From assembly GCA_903854305.1 (NCBI GenBank), contig CAINWC010000097.1:1-10577 (forward strand): a stretch of DNA of 10,577 nucleotides, read 5' to 3'. Below are positions 1 through 8,598 of the stretch, piece after piece; the first letter of the stretch is position 1, and each line of letters begins with the position of its first letter. The position numbers and the translations under genes are program-made. Source of the stretch: an uncultured Pseudomonadota bacterium. Lineage in GTDB: Bacteria; Pseudomonadota; Gammaproteobacteria; Burkholderiales; Methylophilaceae. The notes below the pieces were generated by a model. That model made no database searches. It was given only the letters and a program-made list of their open reading frames with translations, and had not been told where the DNA came from.

Positions 1-53
1 ATATATAGATGAATGGTATATTAAACCTCTTAATTGATTGAGAAATGCTATAA

Positions 54-1145
54 ATGTATGATTTAGATGTCAAAGCTGAAGAGCATGTGGGTAACGAGTT
101 TGTTGCGAAGCCTATTTTGTTATTCCCGAATCCGCAGCAACTTAGCATGTCAATTCGTGCAAGTGCACTCATTTTTGCGGACGAAAAATCACAAAAATTA
201 CTTTCTTTGATTGAGATTGTAGCGCCAAGCAATGCAACGGCCTTAATCAAAGGGGAAACTGGCACTGGAAAAGAGTTGGTGGCGCGGCATCTGCACGCAC
301 TTAGTTCTCGCAGAAATGGGCCGTTTGCCGCAATTAATTGCGGCGCATTTTCAGAAACACTTGTTGAAAGTGAATTGTTTGGCTATGAGCGCGGTGCCTT
401 TACTGGCGCAGTCAGTGCTAAAACAGGTTGGTTCGAAACTGCCAATGGAGGAACTTTGTTTTTAGATGAAATTGGCGATTTGCCACTTTCTACCCAAGTT
501 AAATTACTAAGAGTCTTGCAGGAACGTGAAGTTGTACCGATTGGCTCACGCAAGGCCATACCTATTGATGTGCGATTAGTGGCCGCCACCAATGTCAACC
601 TGACTGAGGCGGTGAAGGCCGGGCGTTTTCGTGAAGATTTATATTATCGAATAAAAGTGGTTCCGATTGAAATTTTGCCACTCCGTGAGCGTACAGGAGA
701 CATTCTTCCACTGGTGGATCATTTTCTAGATGTTTATCGCAATCGATTACATACAAGTAAGCCGGAGCTATTGCCAGAAACTATACGCGTTTTGCAGGCA
801 TATCCTTGGCCGGGTAATATTCGTGAGCTCGAGAATGTGATCCACCGAGCCTTGCTGGTCTGCGATGGTAAAGCGCTTCGGCCGTTTGATCTAAATTTAC
901 CTGCCATTCAAACTGCGCCTAATCATGTCGCACTGAATACATTTGTGCAATCCAATCTGCTAGATAGCGCAATATCAGAGCTTATTGAACAAGAGCCAGA
1001 AAATTTATATGATTTATTTGTACGCAAAGTGGTAGAGCAAACTTATGAGCATTGCCGCCAAAATCAGGTACAAACTGCACGTGTACTAGGAGTAAGTCGC
1101 AATGTCTTGCGTACATTACTTAAACAGTTCGGATTAATTCAATAG
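54..1145 (+). CDS. Sigma-54-dependent transcriptional activator, Fis-type HTH, no sensor domain (SfnR-like)
   Basis: This is a bacterial enhancer-binding protein: an AAA+ ATPase that remodels RNA polymerase holding sigma-54 to open promoters. Visible in the 363 residues are Walker A GETGTGKE (67-74), the sigma-54 contact loop GAFTGA (114-119), Walker B TLFLDEIGD (134-142), arginine-finger region RFREDLYYRI (191-200), sensor II WPGNIRELEN (252-261) and a C-terminal Fis-like helix-turn-helix (about 336-360). Only about 40 residues precede the ATPase domain, so there is no receiver, GAF or PAS input domain. The layout and the N-terminal stretch ending in SIRASALIF resemble SfnR-type activators of organosulfur metabolism; this likeness is from memory and the target genes are unknown. 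The ATG directly follows an in-frame TAA at 51-53, and the family-like N-terminus supports it although the ribosome site is weak. It converges on ftsX. Confidence 0.93.
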   Translation: MYDLDVKAEEHVGNEFVAKPILLFPNPQQLSMSIRASALIFADEKSQKLLSLIEIVAPSNATALIKGETGTGKELVARHLHALSSRRNGPFAAINCGAFSETLVESELFGYERGAFTGAVSAKTGWFETANGGTLFLDEIGDLPLSTQVKLLRVLQEREVVPIGSRKAIPIDVRLVAATNVNLTEAVKAGRFREDLYYRIKVVPIEILPLRERTGDILPLVDHFLDVYRNRLHTSKPELLPETIRVLQAYPWPGNIRELENVIHRALLVCDGKALRPFDLNLPAIQTAPNHVALNTFVQSNLLDSAISELIEQEPENLYDLFVRKVVEQTYEHCRQNQVQTARVLGVSRNVLRTLLKQFGLIQ

Positions 1146-1254
1146 TCTGAGCTTATTGTTTGTTTACTAACGGCAAGTACCTTATCTTTCAATTAGTTAG
1201 TTTTAGTCAATGACAATTAAGTCAATGGTAGATGGAAATTGCAGATTGATTTAT

Positions 1255-1280
1255 AAAGAAGTCATGTTAACGACTTTTTT
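1255..1280 (+). terminator. Possible AT-rich terminator between the convergent activator gene and ftsX
   Basis: AAAGAAGTC (1255-1263) can pair with GACTTTTTT (1272-1280), with one G-T wobble and an 8-base loop. The T-run lies on the forward strand and partly forms the stem. The hairpin overlaps the last codons of ftsX (stop at 1267-1269), so it could serve the activator gene 110 bases upstream. The stem is AT-rich and therefore weak; this is a structural guess only. Confidence 0.35.
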
Positions 1281-2199
1281 GTACTTGGATAATGGAAGCA
1301 ATCGCGCGTGAGACCGCCAAATAAGAGCCAAGCCAACCAATAGCAATAGCCATGCCGATAATCGTCACAAATAATTTGGCATTGAATAAGGCCAAGCTAA
1401 AGTCGCTACTGTAAAGGCTGGCTATTTGTGCAATTGAATCATTGAATAATTGCACAACCGCTACAATCATTAAAATGGCAAGTAGGCCACCAAAAAGCCC
1501 GTATAAGATGCCAGCATACAAAAATGGCGTTCTGATAAAGTTGCTTGTGGCACCCATTAAGTTGCTGACTTCAATTTCATCTTTTTGCGTCAAAATTTGC
1601 ATACGCACAGTGTTGCCAATAATGACTAGTAGCGCCACAGCTAAAAGCACAGAGATGAAAAATATGATCTTTTTACCAAGGGCTAATAAGCTGGATAAAC
1701 GTTTAGCCCATTCCGTGTTTAATAGCGCTTGCTCTACGCCGGATATGCTTTGCAGCTCGTTTCTAAGTGTTTCTAATGATTCAGGGTCGGCAGACTTTGC
1801 TTGAATAAAAAAGGCGTCTGGCAGCGGGTTTTTAGTGAGTTGATTAACAGCGTCGCTTGCCTCGTCATTTGTTTCTGACTTTGCTTTAAGCTTTTGCCAA
1901 GCTTCATCTTTAGTCACTAGATGAAATTGCTTAATCGCTTCATTTTTACCTAATAGGGCATCAATTTTAGTGATCGTATCTGCGCTAGCATCCAGTTTCA
2001 GGAAAAGACTAATCTCCGTTTCATTCTGCATGTGGTCTGTTAATTTAGATAGATTATCAACGCCTATGTAAAATAAGCCGGGTAAGCAGAATGCAGCGCC
2101 TACCACCAAGCAAATCATAAACGATGATAGCTTGTTATTGTGCATGCGTGCCAGCACTAGCTTAATTGCTTGCAAGTGGTAATTTAGCCAAATACTCAT
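1267..2199 (-). CDS. ftsX: Cell division protein FtsX (membrane subunit of FtsEX)
   Basis: FtsX is the inner-membrane partner of the ATPase FtsE. Together they act at the divisome, where ATP hydrolysis is passed through FtsX to activate periplasmic peptidoglycan hydrolases. The 310-residue product has the family topology: a cytoplasmic N-terminus, TM1 (about 25-46), a large periplasmic domain (about 47-172), TM2 (173-196), a conserved cytoplasmic stretch QKDEIEVSNLMGAT (205-218), TM3 (about 226-251) and TM4 (276-298). Its start codon overlaps the ftsE stop by 4 bases (2196-2199), and AAGG lies about 10 bases upstream inside ftsE, so translation is probably coupled. Length is normal. In E. coli and many relatives rpoH follows ftsX; here the next gene is convergent and unrelated. 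Confidence 0.95.
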   Translation of the reverse strand: MSIWLNYHLQAIKLVLARMHNNKLSSFMICLVVGAAFCLPGLFYIGVDNLSKLTDHMQNETEISLFLKLDASADTITKIDALLGKNEAIKQFHLVTKDEAWQKLKAKSETNDEASDAVNQLTKNPLPDAFFIQAKSADPESLETLRNELQSISGVEQALLNTEWAKRLSSLLALGKKIIFFISVLLAVALLVIIGNTVRMQILTQKDEIEVSNLMGATSNFIRTPFLYAGILYGLFGGLLAILMIVAVVQLFNDSIAQIASLYSSDFSLALFNAKLFVTIIGMAIAIGWLGSYLAVSRAIASIIQVQKSR

Positions 2200-2894
2200 G
2201 ATGCTGAACCTTCTATTTTCGATTCACCATGATTTAACTCGCCGTGATTTAACGCACCATGGTTGAGATGTAATACCCGATTTTGCGAAGCACTCATGCC
2301 ACGCGCGTCGTGCGTCGCCATAATCACCGTAACGCCCACCTGATGAAACGCATGGAAAATTGCCATAATATCAGCCGCATAACTCGCATCTAAGTTGCCG
2401 GTAGGTTCGTCCGCAATCAGGATAGAGGGGCGACTTACTACGGCGCGTGCAATGGCAAGCCGTTGTTGCTCGCCACCCGATAGCGTAATTGGCATCGCTT
2501 TTTCTTTATGCAATAACCCAACTTTATCTAAGGCCGCCCGTACACGCTTTGCTGCTTCAAGCCCAGTAACGCCATTAATATGTAATGGCAAAATGACGTT
2601 TTCAAAGCAATTACGGTCATACAGTAGTTTGTGATCCTGGAAAATCAAACCGAATCTACGCCGCATAAATGGAATGGCTGATGGTTTGAGTTCGCTGATG
2701 TTTTGATTGGCGATAAGCACCGTACCGCTGGTAGGGCGCTCAATAGCCGCAATCAGTTTAAGTAAAGTGCTTTTACCCGCGCCAGAATGGCCTGTTACAA
2801 ACACCAACTCGCCAGCTTCAATATTCAAGCTCACGTTTTTTAATGCTTCATCGCTGCCAGGGTAGCGCTTAGTCACTTGGTCAAATTTAATCAT
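2196..2894 (-). CDS. ftsE: Cell division ATP-binding protein FtsE
   Basis: FtsE is the cytoplasmic ABC ATPase that pairs with FtsX at the division septum. All ABC motifs are present in the 232-residue product: Walker [10 protein letters not shown] (35-43), Q-loop in FQDHKLL (85-91), signature LSGGEQQR (138-145), Walker B ILIADEP (158-164), D-loop NLDA and the H-loop His195. The spacing [17 protein letters not shown] is typical of FtsE rather than of other MacB/LolD-type ATPases. The last 20 or so residues are unusual: [10 protein letters not shown] and LNHGE in tandem, then a short charged tail, encoded by 15-base repeats. The core family normally ends near residue 210-220. It lies directly upstream of ftsX with a 4-base overlap. 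No strong ribosome site is seen before the ATG, and a hairpin sits 17 bases upstream of it. Confidence 0.95.
   Translation of the reverse strand: MIKFDQVTKRYPGSDEALKNVSLNIEAGELVFVTGHSGAGKSTLLKLIAAIERPTSGTVLIANQNISELKPSAIPFMRRRFGLIFQDHKLLYDRNCFENVILPLHINGVTGLEAAKRVRAALDKVGLLHKEKAMPITLSGGEQQRLAIARAVVSRPSILIADEPTGNLDASYAADIMAIFHAFHQVGVTVIMATHDARGMSASQNRVLHLNHGALNHGELNHGESKIEGSAS
2223..2267 (-). repeat. Three 15-base tandem repeats in the 3' end of ftsE
   Basis: Codons 210-224 of ftsE read [15 protein letters not shown]. The second and third DNA units (TTAAATCACGGCGAG and TTAAATCATGGTGAA, minus strand) differ at only three positions; the first is more diverged. The unit is a multiple of three, so copy number could change without breaking the frame. 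The repeat lies after the ATPase core and may be dispensable. Confidence 0.85.
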
Positions 2895-3190
2895 GCTTTT
2901 ACTTTAGTAGGTATCGCTAGAAATAGCGATAGGCATCGAAAAATGTAGCTTTGATTATATCGCTAAACGCGATGAGGGAATAAAATTGCTGAAGCTGCAC
3001 ACTTTGGGATTTTTGAGGTTTGGGTGGCATTGTAATTGGGCTATGTAAGCTTGTTTTGTCGTGTTTGCCAACAAAGTTGCGAACTCTTGCAACAGCAGTA
3101 AAGAAAGACGTTTTTCCTACACTAGCCTAGGCTTGCTAATATGTTTTGCATAGTCTGGATGTTAATGATATTTGAACTGCGAATGCGTGA
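2895..3190. other. ftsY-ftsE intergenic region, 296 bases, no gene seen
   Basis: No convincing coding frame is present on either strand. The region holds the hairpin at 2912-2931, a second short inverted repeat (ATCGC 2959-2963 with GCGAT 2969-2973), a 10-base palindrome AGCCTAGGCT (3124-3133), and on the minus strand a TATAAT hexamer (forward positions 2954-2959) that could be a -10 box for ftsEX. No good -35 hexamer is seen at the expected distance, so the promoter is tentative. The gap suggests that ftsEX is not simply co-transcribed with ftsY. Confidence 0.5.
2912..2931 (-). promoter_or_regulatory. Perfect hairpin in the ftsE 5' leader
   Basis: TATCGCTA (2912-2919) and TAGCGATA (2924-2931) are exact reverse complements separated by 4 bases (GAAA on the forward strand, TTTC in the ftsE mRNA). 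The structure ends 17 bases before the ftsE ATG and lies downstream of the possible -10 box at 2954-2959, so it would be in the leader mRNA. It could influence translation or stability, or be a protein-binding dyad; the role is unknown. Confidence 0.5.
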
Positions 3191-3198
3191 TTACGCAT
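3183..3198 (-). other. Short inverted repeat spanning the ftsY stop codon
   Basis: ATGCGT (3183-3188) and ACGCAT (3193-3198) are exact reverse complements with a 4-base loop; the ftsY stop (3191-3193) lies in and beside the loop. No T-run follows on the minus strand, so it is not a standard intrinsic terminator. It might cap the ftsY mRNA end or be chance. Confidence 0.35.
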
Positions 3199-4174
3199 CA
3201 ATCATCGCATCAATAAACTCACTCGCATTAAACGGTCTCAAATCATCAATCGCTTCACCGATGCCAATGTAACGAATCGGAATGGGGCGCGCTTCGGCAA
3301 TAGCAGCAATCACGCCGCCTTTGGCCGTGCCGTCCAATTTGCTTAGCACTAAGCCTGTTACGCCAAGCGCATCATCAAACGTTTTTACCTGGGTCACAGC
3401 GTTTTGGCCGGTGTTGGCATCTAGCACCAATAGCACCTCGTGCGGGGCGCCGGGTAGGGCTTTGTCCATCACACGTTTTACTTTGGCAATTTCGTCCATT
3501 AAGTGCATTTGTGTGGGCAATCTGCCGGCGGTATCGGCTAATACAATGTCAATATTTTTAGCGATAGCGGAGTTGATTGCATCAAACATCACTGCCGCTG
3601 CGTCGCCGCTGGTTTGTGAAACTACGTGAACGTTATTACGCTCGCCCCAAATTTGTAACTGCTCGCGGGCGGCGGCTCTAAAGGTATCGCCTGCGGCGAT
3701 TAATACTGATTTACCTTCTGCCTGAAACGCATGGGCAAGTTTGCCAATAGTCGTGGTTTTTCCTGCGCCGTTCACGCCTGCCAGCATGATGACAAATGGT
3801 TTGTGGCCGCTAGTCTCCAAAGGTTTTTGCAATGGGGTAAGTAAGTCTGACATAGCTGCTTTTAACGCAGCTTTTAGTTGCACTGTATCATCTAAACTTT
3901 GCGCTTTAACGCGGGTTTTGATGTCGGCTAATAAGTTCTTAGTGGCATTTACACCTACGTCTGAGGTAATTAAAATGGTTTCAAGTTCATCGTAAACATC
4001 GGCATCAATTTTGCCGCCGCCAAACAGGCTGGCGAGTTGGTTCCCCAGCTGCTTACGTGTTTTACTCAGGCTTTGTTTTAGGCGCTCGGTAAAGCTAGGC
4101 TGAGTTGTTGGCGTAAGACTTTGTTTGTCTTCGGGGTTTGGAGCCGTGGGCGTTTTTTTAAAAATATTAAACAT
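3191..4174 (-). CDS. ftsY: Signal recognition particle receptor FtsY
   Basis: FtsY is the SRP-receptor GTPase that docks SRP-ribosome complexes at the inner membrane for co-translational insertion by SecYEG. The 327-residue protein has a short N-terminal region, an N domain (about 25-115) and a G domain with G1 GVNGAGKTTT (133-142), the SRP-GTPase motif DTFRAAAREQL (163-173), DTAGRL (214-219), SKLDG (278-282) and the closing stretch IGEAIDDLRPF (305-315). The acidic A domain found in E. coli FtsY is nearly absent, which is common in shorter homologues. The MFNIFKK start, a basic-hydrophobic membrane-contact helix, supports the ATG at 4172-4174, although no clear Shine-Dalgarno sequence precedes it. 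It is divergent from the M16 peptidase genes and upstream of ftsEX. Confidence 0.96.
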   Translation of the reverse strand: MFNIFKKTPTAPNPEDKQSLTPTTQPSFTERLKQSLSKTRKQLGNQLASLFGGGKIDADVYDELETILITSDVGVNATKNLLADIKTRVKAQSLDDTVQLKAALKAAMSDLLTPLQKPLETSGHKPFVIMLAGVNGAGKTTTIGKLAHAFQAEGKSVLIAAGDTFRAAAREQLQIWGERNNVHVVSQTSGDAAAVMFDAINSAIAKNIDIVLADTAGRLPTQMHLMDEIAKVKRVMDKALPGAPHEVLLVLDANTGQNAVTQVKTFDDALGVTGLVLSKLDGTAKGGVIAAIAEARPIPIRYIGIGEAIDDLRPFNASEFIDAMIDA

Positions 4175-4363
4175 GATTGCGCATCGAAAAGAATACGGCT
4201 ATTTTAGCGTAAACTGGCGTGCTTGCGCATTTGTTGCATCGCCGCATACAAAATGAAATGGAGCGGTAGAACTTAATGTGCGGATGTTAGGTCATTTGCA
4301 TAGGTATTAATGCTTAAAGTGGTTTTTACAATTGATGAATGAATTTCAGGAAGTCATTGAGTA
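4175..4363. promoter_or_regulatory. Divergent intergenic region between ftsY and the M16 peptidase pair
   Basis: These 189 bases separate two divergent genes and must hold a promoter for each. On the minus strand TAAAAT (forward 4201-4206) could be the ftsY -10 box, with a poor -35. On the forward strand TACAAT (4327-4332) could be a -10 box for the peptidase genes, also without a good -35 at 17 bases. AGGAAG (4348-4353) is the likely ribosome site for the first peptidase gene. The hexamers are weak evidence; the divergent layout is the stronger argument. Confidence 0.4.
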
Positions 4364-5746
4364 ATGATAAAAAAAATAGTAATGATTCGAAACATAGCGT
4401 TTGTGAGTGCTTTACTTGCCAGCTTATTGAGCGCCGTTGCTCAGGCAGGGGTTGAAGAGTTTAAGCTTGATAATGGCTTAAAAATCATCGTGCAGGAAGA
4501 CCATCGCTCACCCGTAGTGGTCTCGCAAGTATGGTATCGCGCAGGCAGTATTGATGAGGTGAATGGCAAGACTGGCGTGGCGCACGTACTTGAACACATG
4601 ATGTTTAAGGGTACAAAAAAAGTGCCAGCTGGGCAGTTTTCCCGTTTAATTGCAGCGGCAGGCGGTAAAGAAAATGCTTTTACCAGCACTGATTATACTT
4701 GCTACTTTCAGCAGCTGGAAAAATCACATTTACCGCTATCTTTTGAGTTAGAAGCGGACCGCATGGCGAATTTGAACCTAACCAAAGAAGAGTTTGATAA
4801 AGAAATCAAAGTCGTGATGGAAGAGCGTCGCTGGCGTACCGATGATAAACCGCAGTCTATGGTAAATGAGGCTTTTCAGGGTGCGGTTTATCGTGCACAT
4901 CCATATGCAAGGCCAGTGGTTGGCTTTATGAATGACCTTGAAAACATGACCTATGAAGATGCGCGTGAGTGGTATCACAATTGGTATGCGCCAAATAACG
5001 CTACATTAGTGGTGGTGGGCGATGTAAATGCGAAGGATGTTTATCAATTAGCTGCGCAATATTTTGGCAAACTCAAACCTAAAGCGTTGCCGGCACGTAA
5101 ACCGCAAGTGGAGCCCGCACAAATCGGTGAGCGTAGCATTATTGTGAAAGCGCCGGCTAAACAGCCTTACTTGCTGATGGGTTATCACGTACCGGCGTTA
5201 AACGACCCAGCTAAAGATTGGGAACCGTATGCGCTTGAAGTGCTAGCGGGCGTATTAAGCGGCAATCCTGCGGCACGATTAAATCAAAGATTGGTTCGTG
5301 AAACGCAGCTTGCGGTTGATGTGAGCGCAGGCTATGACTTAATGTCTCGCGGTCGGTTAAGTCTGTTTGAGCTTGATGGCACGCCCAGTGAAGGTAAAAC
5401 AGTCGCCGAACTAAAGGCTGCATTGTTAGCGCAAATCGAAAAAATAAAAGAGTCAGGCGTTACTGTTGAAGAGCTGGACCGCGTAAAAGCTGGCGTTATA
5501 GCGGCAGATGTGTATAAGCGTGACTCTATGTTTTATCAGGCGATGCAAATAGGGACGGTTGAAAGTATTGGTTTTTCTTGGAAAATATTAGACGAATATC
5601 CTAGAAAATTACGCGCGGTAACGCCAGAGCAGGTGCAGGCAGTGGCTAAAAAATATTTGCTGCAAGATAATCTAACTATCGCCACTTTAGACCCGCAACC
5701 AATAGACCCGAATGCTAAGCCGCAAGGCAAGCCACATGTGCATTAA
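4364..5746 (+). CDS. Exported M16 family zinc metallopeptidase, catalytic subunit
   Basis: A pitrilysin/insulinase-family (M16B) peptidase predicted to be exported. Residues 1-28 form a signal peptide (basic start, hydrophobic core, cleavage after AQA). The inverted zinc motif HVLEH (74-78) provides two His ligands and the catalytic Glu77; the third ligand is expected at Glu153/Glu154 in VVMEERR, the usual 75 or so residues later. A second M16 domain covers about 255-435. At the place where single-chain M16 enzymes carry an Arg/Tyr pair, this protein reads RETQLAVD (312-319), so the Tyr appears replaced by Val. That is the pattern of the catalytic half of a heterodimer whose partner is the next gene, 48 bases downstream. 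The ATG has AGGAAG 10 bases upstream. The natural substrate is unknown. An M16 pair between ftsY and rsmD is also known from Pseudomonas. Confidence 0.93.
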   Translation: MIKKIVMIRNIAFVSALLASLLSAVAQAGVEEFKLDNGLKIIVQEDHRSPVVVSQVWYRAGSIDEVNGKTGVAHVLEHMMFKGTKKVPAGQFSRLIAAAGGKENAFTSTDYTCYFQQLEKSHLPLSFELEADRMANLNLTKEEFDKEIKVVMEERRWRTDDKPQSMVNEAFQGAVYRAHPYARPVVGFMNDLENMTYEDAREWYHNWYAPNNATLVVVGDVNAKDVYQLAAQYFGKLKPKALPARKPQVEPAQIGERSIIVKAPAKQPYLLMGYHVPALNDPAKDWEPYALEVLAGVLSGNPAARLNQRLVRETQLAVDVSAGYDLMSRGRLSLFELDGTPSEGKTVAELKAALLAQIEKIKESGVTVEELDRVKAGVIAADVYKRDSMFYQAMQIGTVESIGFSWKILDEYPRKLRAVTPEQVQAVAKKYLLQDNLTIATLDPQPIDPNAKPQGKPHVH

Positions 5747-5794
5747 TCGTCTTTTTATCACGGATTTGAGGTTAATTTTTAAGGTGTTCTCGCA

Positions 5795-7120
5795 ATGAAT
5801 TTTAAGCATATAAAAAAAATAGTAGTGATTCATCTAGCATTATTGGTTTTTACGATTAGTGCAGATGCTGCCGTCAAAATTCAGCAATGGCAAACCAGCG
5901 CAGGCGCTGAAGTGTACTTTGTTGAAAATCATGATTTGCCGATTATAGATTTGAGCGTGAATTTTTCTGCCGGTAGCGCACGTGATACCACTGAAAAATC
6001 AGGGGTTGCAGGTATCACCAGATACCTGATGGCACTCGGTGCAGCGGGCATGAGCGATGAAGTGATTGCCAATAAAATGGCGGATATAGGCGCAATTTTA
6101 GGTGGAGATTTTGATGTGGATCGTGCCGCATTTAAATTGCGCACCTTAAGTAGTGCGCGTGAACAAGCGCAGGCACTGGATGTGTTTACTAAAGTTTTAC
6201 AAAAACCAGACTTTCCTGAAGCGGTGTTAACACGCGAAAAAGCACGCATCATTTCTGGAATACAAGAATCTGCAACACGGCCAGAAAGTATTTCAAGTAA
6301 AGCTTTTATGAGTGCCATGTATGGCAAGCATCCTTATAGTTTAGATGAAAGCGGCGAGGTTGAAACCGTTGCTAAAATCCAGCGTGAAGATCTACAAGAC
6401 TTCTACAATAAATACTACAGCGCAAAAGGTGCTGTCATTGCCATGATTGGTGATTTAACGCGTGAACAAGCGAACAGCATTGCGGAAAATATTAGCAATG
6501 GCATGCCTAAATCTGTTGAAATTGCACCGATTCCAGCGGTTGATTATCCAACAAAACCGATTGAGCAACGCATTGCGCATCCGGCATCACAATCACACAT
6601 TTTATTAGGGTACCCTGGCGTTAAACGTGGCGACCCAGATATGTTTCCATTGTATGTAGGTAATTATATTTTAGGCGGTGGTGGCTTTGTGTCGCGCTTA
6701 ACAGAAGAGGTGCGTGAAAAGCGTGGGCTTGTTTATAGTGTGTATAGTTATTTTATGCCGATGGCCGAGTTAGGACCTTTTCAAATTGGCTTGCAAACTA
6801 AAAAAGATCAAGCGGATGCTGCGCTTAAGTTGGTGCATGAAACGCTAGATAAATTTATGAAAAATGGCGTGACTGAAAAAGAATTAACCGCTGCCAAAGC
6901 CAATATTATCGGTGGCTTTCCGATGCGCATTGATAGCAATGGGAAGATTTTAGAGTACTTATCTGTGATTGGTTTTTATAAATTACCGCTGAATTATTTA
7001 GATGAATACAACAAAAAAGTCGCTAGCGTAACGACAGCGCAGATTAAAGAGGCCTTTAATCGTAGATTGAAACCTGAAAATTTTGTGACAGTCATTGTTG
7101 GTGACCCGAACGCAAAGTAG
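5795..7120 (+). CDS. Exported M16 family protein, non-catalytic partner subunit
   Basis: This 441-residue protein has the M16 fold but cannot bind zinc: the position of HxxEH is GITRY (73-77), so both His and the Glu are lost. It keeps the C-terminal signature VREKRGLVYSVYSYF (306-320) with Arg310 and Tyr314, the pair that binds substrate in M16 enzymes and that the upstream protein lacks. It also starts with a signal peptide (about 1-25, ending ADA). The two genes therefore look like a split-active-site heterodimer, as described for the Sphingomonas sp. A1 M16B pair and similar in logic to mitochondrial processing peptidase. AAGGTG (5781-5786) lies 8 bases before the ATG. Complex formation here is inferred from the complementary motifs and gene adjacency. 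Confidence 0.92.
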   Translation: MNFKHIKKIVVIHLALLVFTISADAAVKIQQWQTSAGAEVYFVENHDLPIIDLSVNFSAGSARDTTEKSGVAGITRYLMALGAAGMSDEVIANKMADIGAILGGDFDVDRAAFKLRTLSSAREQAQALDVFTKVLQKPDFPEAVLTREKARIISGIQESATRPESISSKAFMSAMYGKHPYSLDESGEVETVAKIQREDLQDFYNKYYSAKGAVIAMIGDLTREQANSIAENISNGMPKSVEIAPIPAVDYPTKPIEQRIAHPASQSHILLGYPGVKRGDPDMFPLYVGNYILGGGGFVSRLTEEVREKRGLVYSVYSYFMPMAELGPFQIGLQTKKDQADAALKLVHETLDKFMKNGVTEKELTAAKANIIGGFPMRIDSNGKILEYLSVIGFYKLPLNYLDEYNKKVASVTTAQIKEAFNRRLKPENFVTVIVGDPNAK

Positions 7121-7152
7121 ACTTTTAATCGTTACAATCTCAGGCACAACTT

Positions 7153-7182
7153 CCATCATCCCCGCCTTCGCGGGAATGATGG
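7153..7182. repeat. REP-like palindromic element
   Basis: CCATCATCCCCGC (7153-7165) pairs with GCGGGAATGATGG (7170-7182) over 13 bases with one mismatch and a CTTC loop. The type, a TCATTCCCGC arm with a short loop, resembles short palindromic repeats scattered between genes in many beta- and gammaproteobacteria. It lies 32 bases after the M16 pair stop and may also act as its transcript end, although no T-run follows. Only this copy is in the window. Confidence 0.7.
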
Positions 7183-7185
7183 TGT

Positions 7186-7213
7186 TTGTTCGACTGGCTA
7201 ACCGTAGTAAAAT
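7186..7213 (+). promoter_or_regulatory. Candidate promoter for rsmD-coaD-ferredoxin
   Basis: TTGTTC (7186-7191) and TAAAAT (7208-7213) are separated by 16 bases, a plausible sigma-70 arrangement 36 bases before the rsmD start and just after the palindromic element. The -35 matches the consensus at three of six positions, so this is a suggestion only. Confidence 0.35.
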
Positions 7214-7248
7214 GTTACTCTATTCAAACAAGCGCTTACCCATCCAAC

Positions 7249-8553
<1,305 letters not shown>

Positions 8554-8598
8554 CATTCACTCAAGGTTCTAACATTTAAAGTCTTAAGGATATTTAAT

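Noticed and set aside
1205..1230. AGTCAATG occurring twice in the activator-ftsX gap
   Set aside because: It is two short copies in a small AT-rich gap, with no third copy and no promoter arrangement.
1442..1804. Forward open frame of 120 codons inside ftsX
   Set aside because: It lies wholly within the strongly supported ftsX gene on the other strand and has no ribosome site or domain signature.
3025..3039. Sigma-54-like promoter TGGCAT-N5-TTGG on the forward strand
   Set aside because: It resembles the -24/-12 consensus but points into the antisense strand of ftsY with no forward gene downstream before 4364, and the -12 element is imperfect.
3124..3133. Ten-base palindrome AGCCTAGGCT as an operator or restriction-related site
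   Set aside because: A single 10-base palindrome without neighbours or a known matching regulator is too likely by chance to list as its own feature.
5929..6327. Reverse open frame of 132 codons inside the second M16 gene
   Set aside because: It is a shadow of a gene whose M16 features and signal peptide are clear.
7186..7248. Longer rsmD product starting at TTG 7186
   Set aside because: The extra 21 residues do not look like RsmD and the start abuts the palindromic element; the ATG at 7249 gives the family-like N-terminus and length.
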